Shown: one piece after another, positions 1-7,453 of the stretch
Position numbering within the stretch: the stretch's first letter is position 1
Layout: every line of letters starts with the position of its first letter
NCBI RefSeq assembly: GCF_001477495.1
Contig: NZ_LDTF01000114.1
Span: 1-38,132, forward strand
Direction of reading: 5' to 3'
DNA from: Sphingomonas yabuuchiae
Lineage (GTDB): Bacteria > Pseudomonadota > Alphaproteobacteria > Sphingomonadales > Sphingomonadaceae
Length of the DNA stretch: 38,132 nt
The notes under the pieces: model-generated
Told to the model about the DNA's origin: nothing
Database searches by the model: none
Seen by the model: only the letters and a program-made list of their open reading frames with translations
Position numbers and translations under genes: made by a program

Positions 1-13
1 CGGGGAGGATCGA

Positions 14-1060
14 TTAGGCCGCCATGGTGAACGGCTCCAGCCCGGCGAGGCGGGTGACGACCGGCGGAGTCGGGACGCTGCGAGGCTTCATGCCCTTCAC
101 CATGTCGGCAATCGCCTTGATATGCGCCGGCGTCGAGCCGCAGCAGCCGCCCAGCACATTGACCTGCCCCTCGACCGCCCATTCGCCGACCAGACCGGCG
201 GTGGTGACGGGCGCCTCGTCATAAGCGCCGAGTTCGTTGGGCAACCCGGCATTGGGGTAGATCATGATGAGCGTGTCGCAGATTTCGCTCAGCGTCTTCA
301 CATGCGGGCGCAGCTGCTCCGCGCCGAACGAGCAGTTCAGCCCGATCGTCACCGGGCGGGCATGGCGCACCGCATGCCAGAAGGCCTCGACGGTGTGACC
401 CGACAGGTTACGGCCCGACAGATCGGTCAGCGTCATCGACAGCATGATCGGGATCTCGCGGCCCAGCGCCTCGCCCGCCTCGATCACCGCCATGATCCCG
501 GCCTTGGCGTTCAGCGTGTCGAACACCGTCTCGATCAGGATGAAGTCCGCGCCCCCCTCGACCAGCGCGTCGATCTGTTCGCGGTAGACGTCCTTCAGGT
601 AATCGAAGTCGATCTCACGATAGCCCGGATCGTTGACGTCCGGCGACAGCGACAGAGTCTTGTTGGTCGGCCCGATCGCGCCCGCGACGAAGCGGGGGCG
701 CCCATCCTTCGCCTGATATTCGTCGGCCAGACGGCGGGCGAGCTTTGCGCTCTCGACATTGATCTCGCGCACCAGATGCTCCGCGCCATAATCGGCCTGG
801 CTGATCCGGTTGGCGGAGAAGGTATTGGTCTCAGCGATGTCCGCGCCCGCCTCGAAATAGGCGCGGTGGATCGCCTCGGGTACCTCGGGCTTGGTCAGCG
901 CCAGGATGTCGTTATTGCCCTTCTGGTCGTGGGTCAGGCTCAGCGTCCCCGCATAGGCGGCCTCGTCCAGCTTCCAGTTCTGGATCTCGGTGCCGAACGC
1001 GCCATCGGTGATCAGGATGCGCTTGGCGGCTTCGGCCAGAAAGGTGTCGCGGGTCGTCAT
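14..1060 (-). CDS. metH: Homocysteine S-methyltransferase, N-terminal module of a split methionine synthase
   Basis: Transfers a methyl group to homocysteine to make methionine. The 348-residue product covers only the homocysteine-binding barrel of MetH. The zinc ligands are visible as C243 in GLNCSFG and C306/C307 in GGCCGS. The protein ends about 40 residues after the Cys pair, so the folate, cobalamin and reactivation domains of a full MetH (about 1,200 residues) are missing. In sphingomonads MetH is commonly split, and the second half probably lies just beyond the left edge; this cannot be seen here. The start is supported by AGGAG upstream (minus strand, about 1073-1069). It is the last gene of the ArsR-methyltransferase/metF/metH operon, separated from metF by about 250 bp of palindromic repeats. 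A stand-alone BhmT-like enzyme is the alternative. Confidence 0.9.
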   Translation of the reverse strand: MTTRDTFLAEAAKRILITDGAFGTEIQNWKLDEAAYAGTLSLTHDQKGNNDILALTKPEVPEAIHRAYFEAGADIAETNTFSANRISQADYGAEHLVREINVESAKLARRLADEYQAKDGRPRFVAGAIGPTNKTLSLSPDVNDPGYREIDFDYLKDVYREQIDALVEGGADFILIETVFDTLNAKAGIMAVIEAGEALGREIPIMLSMTLTDLSGRNLSGHTVEAFWHAVRHARPVTIGLNCSFGAEQLRPHVKTLSEICDTLIMIYPNAGLPNELGAYDEAPVTTAGLVGEWAVEGQVNVLGGCCGSTPAHIKAIADMVKGMKPRSVPTPPVVTRLAGLEPFTMAA

Positions 1061-1123
1061 CGGTCTTGCTCCTGCTCTGGCGAGCGGTTGTTTCTTTTGG
1101 GAGGGAAGCCTCAGACGATTTGC

Positions 1124-1258
1124 CTGTGGCCCTGCCCTCCCCCATCCCCTCCCGCTTGCGGGAGGGGCGTGCCTGGGTCATCGGTCATGCGCTATCGCCA
1201 ACCTTGACCCTCAATTTCGTCACTCCCCTCCCGCAGGCGGGAGGGGCCGGGGGAGGGA
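1124..1258. repeat. Compound intergenic inverted repeat (copy 1 of a CCCCTCCCGC family)
   Basis: Two short hairpins, each with arms CCCCTCCCGC/GCGGGAGGGG and a 2-nt loop (1146-1167 and 1225-1246), lie in opposite orientation and together form a larger inverted repeat. The left half is nearly identical to 20345-20391. It fills most of the metF-metH gap (1061-1311), where I see no gene. It is a dispersed non-coding palindrome that could act on mRNA stability or termination inside the operon. Confidence 0.8.
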
Positions 1259-1311
1259 AAGCCGCAGGCGACGCCCTACATCGTGCCGCCCCTACCCCCG
1301 AAGCGTAAAGA

Positions 1312-2253
1312 TCACGCCGCCGCGACCGCCTCGGCCTTCTTCCCCCGCACGCCCAGCAAATGGCTGATCGCATAGGCCAGCTCGGCGCGGTTCAGCGTAT
1401 AGAAGTGGAAACCCTTCACCCCGCCAGCATAGAGCCGACGGCACATCTCGGCCGAGATGGTCGCGGCGACCAGCTGGCGCGCGGCGGGATGATCGTCCAG
1501 ACCCTCGAACAGACGGTCCATCCAGTCAGGAATGCGCGCCCCGCACATGGCGGCGAACTTGCGGGTCTGTGCAACGTTCGACACCGGCAGGATGCCCGGC
1601 ACGATCTCGGCGGTAATCCCCGCCGCCGCCGCCGCATCGCGGAACCGGAAATAGGCCTCGGGCGAGAAGAAGAACTGGGTGATCGCGCGGGTCGCCCCCG
1701 CATCAATCTTGCGCTTCAGATTGTCGATATCGGCCTGCTTGTCGACCGAGTCCGGGTGGCATTCTGGATAGGCCGCGACCGAAATCTCGAACGGGTGCAG
1801 TTTCTTGAGCCCCGCAACCAGGTCGGCGGCATTCTCATAACCACCCGGATGACTGACGAAGCGCGCCCCCTCGGCGGGGGGATCGCCGCGCAGCGCGACG
1901 ATATGCCGCACGCCCGCCGCCCAATATTCTTGCGCGACCTGATCGATCTCCTCGCGGGTCGCCTCGACACAGGTCAGGTGCGCCGCCGCGTCCATCGTCG
2001 TCTCGCGCTGGATGCGCGCGACGGTCGCGTGGGTGCGCTCACGGGTCGAGCCGCCCGCGCCGTAGGTCACCGAGACGAAACGCGGGTCGAGCGGCTCCAG
2101 CGTGCGGATCGCATCCCAAAGCTGCGCGTCCATCTTCTCCGTCTTGGGCGGGAAGAATTCGAAGCTGACCGCAATATCGCCGCCCACATCGGCGAACAGC
2201 GGTTCCTCATGCGCCAGCGCGGCCTCGGCCCGCGTCAGGATCGTGTTCGTCAT
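1312..2253 (-). CDS. metF: Methylenetetrahydrofolate reductase
   Basis: Reduces 5,10-methylene-THF to 5-methyl-THF using FAD and NAD(P)H, supplying the methyl group used by methionine synthase. At 313 residues it has the usual bacterial MetF length. The N-terminal SFEFFPPKTE (catalytic Glu at residue 32) and the VSVTYGAGGSTRERT segment are typical of the family. Its ATG overlaps the stop of the upstream regulator-methyltransferase gene by 4 nt (ATGA at 2250-2253), so the two are translationally coupled. Gene order (regulator, metF, metH) places it in a dedicated methionine-cycle operon. Confidence 0.96.
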   Translation of the reverse strand: MTNTILTRAEAALAHEEPLFADVGGDIAVSFEFFPPKTEKMDAQLWDAIRTLEPLDPRFVSVTYGAGGSTRERTHATVARIQRETTMDAAAHLTCVEATREEIDQVAQEYWAAGVRHIVALRGDPPAEGARFVSHPGGYENAADLVAGLKKLHPFEISVAAYPECHPDSVDKQADIDNLKRKIDAGATRAITQFFFSPEAYFRFRDAAAAAGITAEIVPGILPVSNVAQTRKFAAMCGARIPDWMDRLFEGLDDHPAARQLVAATISAEMCRRLYAGGVKGFHFYTLNRAELAYAISHLLGVRGKKAEAVAAA

Positions 2254-3212
2254 GCCGCCCTCACCCTATTCGTCTCGACGGGCCGAAGCCCCTTCTTCAC
2301 ACCCAGCCAGAGCTTGACGGTCAGTTCACCGCCCTCCAGCGTCCTCGTCTCGGCCAGCGCCAGCCCGGCGGGGCCGAACCAGCCGGCCATCTGCTCATCG
2401 GCAAAGCCCAGACGGCTATGCGCCGCCTTTTGCCGCAATTCCTCGCGATCATGCGGAGCGAAGTCCGCGATCAGCAACCGTCCGCCCGGCCCCAGCACCC
2501 GCGCCGCCTCCGCGATCGCCGCGCCGGGCAGCTGCGCGAAGTGCAGGACATGGTGCAGGATCGCGATGTCCGCCGCGCCGTCGCCCATGGGCAGCGCATA
2601 AAGGTCCGCCTGCCGCAACTCGGTATTGGCGCGTCCATGCAGCTTGGCGCGGGCGAGCCGCAGCATCTCCGACGAGCGGTCGATGCCCAGCGCGCTCTCC
2701 GCCCGGTCGCCGAACAGCTCCAGCATCCGCCCGGTGCCGGTGCCGATATCGATCAGCGCGCCCAGATCGCCCTCGCCGATCAGGCCCGCCATCGCCTCCT
2801 CGATCTCGCTGTCCGCGACGTGGAGCGAGCGGATCGCATCCCACTCGCCCGCATGATCCTCGAACCAGGCCGCCGCACTTGCCGCCCGGTCGGCGCGTAC
2901 CGCCGCCAGTCGCGCGACATCGGCGACCACCCAGGGGTCGGGCGTCTCCGCCGTCCAGCGATCCAGCGCCGCCGTCATCGGCTCCACCGCCTCACGGTCG
3001 CCCAGCGCGACGAAGACCCAGCTGCCTTCCTTGCGGCGCTCGGCCAGTTCGGCATCGACCAGAATCTTCACATGGCGACTGACGCGCGGCTGGCTTTGCC
3101 CCAGCACCTGCGCCAGTTCGCCCACCGACAGCTCCATCGAGCGCAGCAGCGCCAATATGCGCAACCGCGTCGGATCGCTGAGGGCGCGAAAGATTTCGAG
3201 CGCGTTGGCCAT
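2250..3212 (-). CDS. ArsR-family regulator fused to a SAM-dependent methyltransferase domain (SahR-like)
   Basis: A 320-residue fusion. Residues 1 to about 85 form an ArsR winged helix (FRALSDPTRLRIL, then the recognition region QSQPRVSRHVKIL). From about residue 115 follows a class I methyltransferase fold with the SAM/SAH motif IDIGTGTGRM (154-163) and GIDRSSEML after strand 2. Proteins of this build next to metF/metH include SahR, which senses S-adenosylhomocysteine and controls the methionine cycle; from that I infer the C-terminal domain is a ligand sensor rather than an enzyme. The first gene of the operon, it is coupled to metF by ATGA. A perfect 20-bp palindrome sits 8 nt upstream of its ATG, which implies autoregulation. 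A true methyltransferase activity is not excluded. Confidence 0.88.
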   Translation of the reverse strand: MANALEIFRALSDPTRLRILALLRSMELSVGELAQVLGQSQPRVSRHVKILVDAELAERRKEGSWVFVALGDREAVEPMTAALDRWTAETPDPWVVADVARLAAVRADRAASAAAWFEDHAGEWDAIRSLHVADSEIEEAMAGLIGEGDLGALIDIGTGTGRMLELFGDRAESALGIDRSSEMLRLARAKLHGRANTELRQADLYALPMGDGAADIAILHHVLHFAQLPGAAIAEAARVLGPGGRLLIADFAPHDREELRQKAAHSRLGFADEQMAGWFGPAGLALAETRTLEGGELTVKLWLGVKKGLRPVETNRVRAA

Positions 3213-3220
3213 GGATCACG

Positions 3221-3240
3221 ATATAAAGATATCTTTATAT
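3221..3240. promoter_or_regulatory. Perfect 20-bp palindrome, probable operator of the ArsR-methyltransferase regulator
   Basis: ATATAAAGATATCTTTATAT reads the same on both strands and stands out as a run of A/T in a very GC-rich sequence. It begins 8 nt upstream of the regulator ATG, where a bound repressor would block transcription or initiation. ArsR-type dimers bind such symmetric sites. It may also affect the divergent lipoprotein gene starting at 3338. Confidence 0.75.
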
Positions 3241-3337
3241 GCGGTCAACGGAGCGAATTCATCGAGACCGGCTCGGACCCGAAACGGTTGATCTGCGTTG
3301 GCACGCCGATCAGATGTTTGAAACGGGAGTGATTGCC

Positions 3338-3715
3338 ATGAAGAAGGCCCTTATCCTCGCCCTGACCGGTGCCGCTGCGATCTCGCTGGCCGCGTGCAGC
3401 GAAAACGCTCAGCAGCAGACCAAGCAGGCCGCCGACGCGATCGGCTCGGACGTGAAGGCGACGACGCAGAACGCTTCGGACGATGTCGAGGCCGCGACCG
3501 CCAAGGCTTTGAACTCGGCCGAGAATGCCATGGACAAGGCGGGCGACAAGCTCGACCGCGCCGGGGATCGCGCCGCCGCGCAGGCGGATCGTGCGGGTGA
3601 CAATATTGATCGTGGCCTGGACCGCGCCGGGGACAAGATCGAGAACGGCACCGCCAAGGCGCGCGAAGCGACCGGCAACGCGCTGGTCCGTGCGGGCGAG
3701 GATGTCCGCCGCTAA
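3338..3715 (+). CDS. Small alanine/aspartate-rich lipoprotein, function unknown
   Basis: The 125-residue product starts MKKALILALTG and carries a lipobox LAAC (Cys at residue 19), so it should be exported and lipid-anchored. The rest is a low-complexity, probably helical stretch of repeating A/D/K/R heptad-like units (for example DKAGDKLDRAGDRAA), somewhat like YtxH/late-embryogenesis-type helical repeats. The ATG at 3338 is chosen over the earlier in-frame start at 3239 because it begins the signal peptide and has GGGAG 8 nt upstream. It is transcribed away from the methionine operon as a single gene and ends in a strong terminator. No enzymatic motif is visible; a cell-envelope stress or structural role is only a guess. 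Confidence 0.82.
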   Translation: MKKALILALTGAAAISLAACSENAQQQTKQAADAIGSDVKATTQNASDDVEAATAKALNSAENAMDKAGDKLDRAGDRAAAQADRAGDNIDRGLDRAGDKIENGTAKAREATGNALVRAGEDVRR

Positions 3716-3742
3716 GGGATCGATCCTTTCGGATCATGGAAG

Positions 3743-3778
3743 CGGGTCGACGAGCAATCGTCGGCCCGTTTTCTTTTT
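3743..3778 (+). terminator. Rho-independent terminator of the lipoprotein gene
   Basis: An 11-bp stem (CGGGTCGACGA at 3743-3753 with TCGTCGGCCCG at 3758-3768, one G-U pair), GCAA tetraloop, followed by TTTTCTTTTT. It lies 27 nt after the stop codon. Confidence 0.9.
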
Positions 3779-3794
3779 GGAGAGCGGTTCGCGT

Positions 3795-3880
3795 GGCCTT
3801 CGACTTCGCTCAGGCTGAACGGCTTGAGGGAATTGGGTACTCAGCCAAACGTCCGTTCAGCCTGAGCGAAGTCGAAGGCC
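3795..3880. repeat. Dispersed 28-bp perfect inverted repeat with 30-nt loop (copy 1)
   Basis: Arm 3795-3822 (core TTCGACTTCGCTCAGGCTGA) is the exact reverse complement of 3853-3880, with a 30-nt spacer. The same arm recurs at 5811-5890, 15057-15184 and 38028-38129. It sits between the convergent lipoprotein and arfB genes. Confidence 0.95.
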
Positions 3881-3893
3881 GCGCCCCGACGCT

Positions 3894-4319
3894 TCAATCG
3901 AACCGAACCTTCCCCCTGCCCGCCTTAACCTGAGCCCGCCCCTTCTTGGCATCGACCCGCCGCGTCTGCGACGCCCGCGTCGGCTTGGTCGGTCGCCGCT
4001 TCTTCGGCACGATCGTCGCCTCGCGGATCAGATCGACCAGCCGCTCGCGCACTTCGCGCCGATTCATTTCCTGCGAGCGGCTGGCATCGGCGCGCAGGGT
4101 CAGCACGCCGTCCTTGCTCAGCCGCTGTCCGGCCAGCACGGCGAGCCGCATCTTCACCGCCTCGGGCAGGCTGGGCGAGCCGCCCACGTCGAAACGCAGC
4201 AACACTGCGCTGTCGGTCGTGTTGACATGCTGCCCGCCCGGCCCGGAAGCCCTGGTGAAGCTCTCGGCGATCTCGCGCTCGTCGATCGCAATGGCGCGGG
4301 TGACGGGGATCAGCGCCAT
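3894..4319 (-). CDS. arfB: Alternative ribosome-rescue factor (GGQ peptidyl-tRNA hydrolase)
   Basis: Releases nascent chains from ribosomes stalled without a stop codon. The 141-residue protein has the RF1-like motif SGPGGQHVNTTDSAV (GGQ at residues 28-30) and a long basic C-terminal tail (KKRRPTKPTRASQTRR onwards) that enters the empty mRNA channel in ArfB/ICT1. It lacks a codon-recognition domain, which separates it from true release factors. The start lies 11 nt after the stop of the upstream pseudouridine synthase gene, so the two likely share a transcript. Confidence 0.94.
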   Translation of the reverse strand: MALIPVTRAIAIDEREIAESFTRASGPGGQHVNTTDSAVLLRFDVGGSPSLPEAVKMRLAVLAGQRLSKDGVLTLRADASRSQEMNRREVRERLVDLIREATIVPKKRRPTKPTRASQTRRVDAKKGRAQVKAGRGKVRFD

Positions 4320-4330
4320 CGCATGTCCAC

Positions 4331-4972
4331 CTAGTTCTGGAAGATGCCGAAGCGTTCCGGGACCGGTGCCCCGGCGGTGATCGGATCCTTCTCGCCGCGC
4401 GGCACGGTCAGGCTGGCGGCGTGCAGCAACATGCCCCCCGGCTCCCCCGCACCGTAAACCGGATCGCCGACGACCGGCGCACCCAGGCCGGTGGCCGCAT
4501 GGACGCGGATCTGGTGCGTGCGGCCGGTCTCGGGCCGGAACTCGACCAGCGTGCGGCCATCCTCATGACGCAACGCGCGCCAACCGGTCCGCGCCGACTT
4601 GCCCGACGGATCGGCGACCATCCGCCAGCCTTCCTCCACCGTCGACACCTTGGCGAGCGGAAGCTCGATCATCCCCTCGCCCTCGACCAGACCGTTCAGC
4701 ACCGCCAGATAGCGCTTCTCGACCAGCCCCGCCTCGAACGCCTGTTGGAAACGGGCATGGGCCTTGGGGTTGCGCGACAGGAGCAGGCAGCCGCTGGTAT
4801 CGCGGTCCAGCCGATGGACCGCATGGGGCCAGCGCTTGAAGCCGAACTTCAGCGATTCCAGATGGTTTTCGAGGCTGATCGACCCGTTGCGGGGCCGATC
4901 CACGGGCAAGCCCGCCGGTTTGTCGATTACCAGCGCTTCGCCGTCGATGAAAAGAACGCGATCTCCGTGCAT
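4331..4972 (-). CDS. RluA-family RNA pseudouridine synthase
   Basis: Isomerises uridine to pseudouridine in rRNA or tRNA. The 213-residue product contains the RluA signature HRLDRDTSG (53-61, catalytic Asp 56), an early DKPAGLPVDRP segment and the GRTHQIRVH motif. It has no S4 domain, like RluA/TruC-type members, so the exact target base cannot be told. An in-frame extension reaches 5077, but the internal ATG at 4972 (MHGDRVLFIDGE) starts where the catalytic domain starts and leaves room for the divergent gene at 5022, so I chose it. Transcribed with arfB. Confidence 0.9.
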   Translation of the reverse strand: MHGDRVLFIDGEALVIDKPAGLPVDRPRNGSISLENHLESLKFGFKRWPHAVHRLDRDTSGCLLLSRNPKAHARFQQAFEAGLVEKRYLAVLNGLVEGEGMIELPLAKVSTVEEGWRMVADPSGKSARTGWRALRHEDGRTLVEFRPETGRTHQIRVHAATGLGAPVVGDPVYGAGEPGGMLLHAASLTVPRGEKDPITAGAPVPERFGIFQN

Positions 4973-5021
4973 CGCGCTCCCTTGCCACCGTGCGCGCCGA
5001 CATGCCAGAGCCGCGCGCGTC

Positions 5022-5798
5022 ATGCCGACCGCTCCTGCCGCTTTCCTGCGTTTTCTGGCGCTGCTGCTCTTCGCCATGCTGCCCGCCGCGGTGCAGGCGC
5101 AATCCTGCGACGGCGCGTTGCCGCCGCCGGGGCCCGATGGGCGGGTCGCGGGGCATTTCCCCTATGGCGACGCATCGGACCAGGACATCGTGCCCGCCCC
5201 CGCCGGGTTCGGGCTGAAGCCCTATTGCAGGGTCCACCGTGCGATACTGGCGGACCTGCAACATTTGCTCGATGCGGCCAGGGCCGACCCGGCGGTCGGA
5301 GGAGAATTGCGCGGCCTGTCCTGCCACCGCGAGGTCGCCCGCCAGCGCAACGTCTTCTGCCGCGACCGCAGCGTATCCGCCGCCGAGCGCGCCATCTCGG
5401 TCGCGCCGGCGGGTTATAGCGAACATGCGACCGGCTATGCGATCGACTTCGCGGTGCGGCCCGCTCGGGGCTGCCCGGATGCGGAGGCGTGCATGGCCGC
5501 CTCCCCGGCGGCGCGCTGGCTCTTCGCGAATGCGCGGCGCTTCGGCTTCGAGATGAGCTTTCCGGCGGGCAACAGGCAGCGGGTGAAGTGGGAGCCGTGG
5601 CATTGGCGCTGGGTCGGGACCAGTCCCGGTGAGCCGGGGGCGGCGCAGGCACGCCTGGTGTTCGCCAGGGCGCGGGCCCAGTATCCCGCCGATCCGGGGA
5701 TACGCGATCCGTTGAGGGTCGTGGTGTCGAGCCAGCCGCCGTTGCCGGTGGTGGCGGCTCCGCCTGCTCCGATCAAGAAGAAGGGCAAGCGGCGGTAG
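5022..5798 (+). CDS. Exported D-alanyl-D-alanine carboxypeptidase, VanY (M15) family
   Basis: Trims D-Ala from peptidoglycan stem peptides in the periplasm. The 258-residue product has a signal peptide (hydrophobic residues 9-22, probable cleavage after VQA at 26). The M15B zinc-site motifs are SEHATGYAID (H135, D142) and EPWHW (E191, H194). The C-terminus is a Pro/Ala then Lys/Arg tail. The start at 5022 is the first that gives the signal peptide; upstream codons in the same frame overlap the divergent pseudouridine synthase gene. A stand-alone gene, flanked downstream by the 5811 palindrome. Confidence 0.9.
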   Translation: MPTAPAAFLRFLALLLFAMLPAAVQAQSCDGALPPPGPDGRVAGHFPYGDASDQDIVPAPAGFGLKPYCRVHRAILADLQHLLDAARADPAVGGELRGLSCHREVARQRNVFCRDRSVSAAERAISVAPAGYSEHATGYAIDFAVRPARGCPDAEACMAASPAARWLFANARRFGFEMSFPAGNRQRVKWEPWHWRWVGTSPGEPGAAQARLVFARARAQYPADPGIRDPLRVVVSSQPPLPVVAAPPAPIKKKGKRR

Positions 5799-5810
5799 GG
5801 TTTCCCTTGC

Positions 5811-5890
5811 CCTTCGACTTCGCTCAGGCTGAACGTCTGTTGGGGGTGCCCCAATCCTCAAACTCCGTTCAGCCTGAGCGAAGTCGAAGG
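5811..5890. repeat. Dispersed 25-bp perfect inverted repeat with 30-nt loop (copy 2)
   Basis: Arms 5811-5835 and 5866-5890 match perfectly and share the TTCGACTTCGCTCAGGCTGA core with the copy at 3795. The spacer is again exactly 30 nt but different in sequence. It lies between convergent genes (VanY-type peptidase and wrbA). Confidence 0.95.
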
Positions 5891-5908
5891 CTATGCCCGG
5901 CATGCGCG

Positions 5909-5936
5909 AAAAGCGGGGGCGCCCATCGGCACCCCC
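5909..5936 (-). terminator. Probable terminator of wrbA
   Basis: Read on the minus strand: GGGGGTGCC, 4-nt loop, GGCGCCCCC (one G-U pair), then GC and a short TTTT. It begins 10 nt after the wrbA stop. Confidence 0.65.
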
Positions 5937-5945
5937 GTCCTCCGA

Positions 5946-6548
5946 TCATCCGAACAGCTTGACGGCCGTCTCGGCGATGCGCTTGCCCTGATAGCGGGCG
6001 CCGTCCAGATCGACCTGGCTCGGCTGGCGGCTGCCGTCGCCGTCGGCCAGCGTCGACGCGCCATAGGGCGTGCCGCCATGGACTTCCTTGACGCCCATCT
6101 GGCCCTGGAAGCCATAGTCCAGGCCGACGATGGTCATGCCGTGATGGATCAGGTTGGTCAGGACCGAGAACAGGGTCGTCTCCTGCCCGCCATGCTGGCT
6201 GGCGGTCGAGGTGAAGGCGCCGCCGACCTTGCCGACAAGACCGCCCTTCATCCAGACGCCACCCGTCGTGTCCCAGAAGGCCGCCATCTGGCTCGCCATC
6301 CGACCATAGCGGGTCGGCGTGCCGACGATGATCGCATCATATTGGGTCAGCGCGTCGGGACCTTCGATCTCGGGATGCGCGGTGTCGGTCTTGAAATGCG
6401 CGGCGGCGACCACCTCGGCGGGCGCGGTCTCGGCGACGCGGCGGATATCCACCTCGGCACCGCCGGCACGGGCGCCCTCGGCGATGGCATCGGCCATCTG
6501 CTCGATATGACCGTAGGACGAATAATAAAGGACCAGAACCTTGGCCAT
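5946..6548 (-). CDS. wrbA: NAD(P)H:quinone oxidoreductase, WrbA flavodoxin family
   Basis: Two-electron reduction of quinones with FMN, protecting against redox cycling. The 200-residue length is typical of WrbA. The FMN phosphate loop ([12 protein letters not shown]), the [13 protein letters not shown] segment and the [14 protein letters not shown] motif are all present, as is the [17 protein letters not shown] segment near the C-terminus. It is followed by its own hairpin. The pirin gene on the same strand ends about 29 nt upstream of its start, so the pair may be co-transcribed; both are oxidative-stress-linked families. Confidence 0.96.
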   Translation of the reverse strand: MAKVLVLYYSSYGHIEQMADAIAEGARAGGAEVDIRRVAETAPAEVVAAAHFKTDTAHPEIEGPDALTQYDAIIVGTPTRYGRMASQMAAFWDTTGGVWMKGGLVGKVGGAFTSTASQHGGQETTLFSVLTNLIHHGMTIVGLDYGFQGQMGVKEVHGGTPYGASTLADGDGSRQPSQVDLDGARYQGKRIAETAVKLFG

Positions 6549-6577
6549 GTCAGTTACTCCCTTCGCAGAAAACGAAC

Positions 6578-7312
6578 TTATTCGGAATCGACCAGAACGA
6601 TCTCGGCATCCTCGATCGCGGTGATCGTCACGGTCCGGCCACCCGGCTCCTTGGCCAAAAGGGCCGCACCGTCCCGAGCCGCGAACGGCACACCGTCGAT
6701 TTCGATCCGCCCGGTGGCAGGTACGAGATAGGCGTGACGCCCCTCGCCCACATTGTGCTCCAGGCTTTCCCCGGCGCGCAGCGTCGCGCCCAGCACGCGG
6801 GCATCGGCGCGGATGCGCAGCGTATCGCCATCCTCGTCGAACCCGCTGGCCAGCGTCACGAACTTGCCCGAGCGTTCGCCCTTCGGGAACGGCTTGGCGC
6901 CCCAGCTCGGCTGTCCGCCCCGGCTGCGCGGCTCGATCCAGATCTGGAACAGCGTCGTCGGCTCGGACTCGAGATTATACTCGGCATGGCGCACGCCCGA
7001 ACCCGCGCTCATCACCTGAACGTCGCCCGCCGCGGTGCGGCCGACATTGCCCATCGAGTCCTGGTGCGTGATCGCGCCGGTGCGGACATAGGTGATGATC
7101 TCCATGTCGGCATGGGGATGCGGCGGAAAGCCCGAATTCGGGGCGATGACGTCGTCGTTCCACACCCGGATCGCGCCCCAACCCATGCGGGCGGGATCAT
7201 AGTAATTGGCGAACGAGAAATGGTGCCGCGCGTCCAGCCAGCCATGGTTCGCATGGCCCAGGCTTTCGAAGCTGCGGCGGTCGATGCCCTTTTCGGCAGT
7301 CATGGCAGTCAT
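6578..7312 (-). CDS. Pirin family protein (bicupin)
   Basis: A 244-residue pirin-type cupin. Metal ligands are conserved: H65 and H67 in [10 protein letters not shown]109 and E111 in [10 protein letters not shown]. Bacterial pirins include quercetinases and redox regulators, so the substrate is open. The ATG at 7312 (MTAMTAEKG) is used because GGGAGA lies 6 nt before it; the much longer open frame up to 7813 runs antisense through the LysR gene and is not real. It is divergent from a LysR regulator across a region holding a 19-bp palindrome, the usual arrangement for a LysR target gene. Confidence 0.92.
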   Translation of the reverse strand: MTAMTAEKGIDRRSFESLGHANHGWLDARHHFSFANYYDPARMGWGAIRVWNDDVIAPNSGFPPHPHADMEIITYVRTGAITHQDSMGNVGRTAAGDVQVMSAGSGVRHAEYNLESEPTTLFQIWIEPRSRGGQPSWGAKPFPKGERSGKFVTLASGFDEDGDTLRIRADARVLGATLRAGESLEHNVGEGRHAYLVPATGRIEIDGVPFAARDGAALLAKEPGGRTVTITAIEDAEIVLVDSE

Positions 7313-7373
7313 GGAATTTCTCCCTTGGTTGCCGACAAGATAGGGCCGATTATGGGCGCGTAAACGGAAACGC

Positions 7374-7392
7374 TGGAAACCGATCGTTTCCA
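7374..7392. promoter_or_regulatory. 19-bp palindrome between pirin and LysR genes, candidate LysR operator
   Basis: TGGAAAC-CGATC-GTTTCCA has perfect 7-bp arms. A further GGAAAC lies at 7366-7371, spaced 9 nt from the left arm, giving an extended site. It lies in the 141-bp divergent gap, 61 bp from each start codon, where LysR proteins normally bind to control both genes. Confidence 0.6.
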
Positions 7393-7453
7393 CGTTCATT
7401 GTAGCGCGAAGCCGAGCCCTTGCCGGGTCGCGCGAGTGGCATGAGGGGTGTCG

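Noticed and set aside
1360..2601. Long open frames antisense to metF, ctrA-region, TonB receptor and carboxylase genes (for example 1360-2601 plus, 20452-22338 minus, 23110-25311 plus)
   Set aside because: High-GC shadow frames: Arg/Ala/Gly/His-rich translations without domains, lying opposite genes with clear families.
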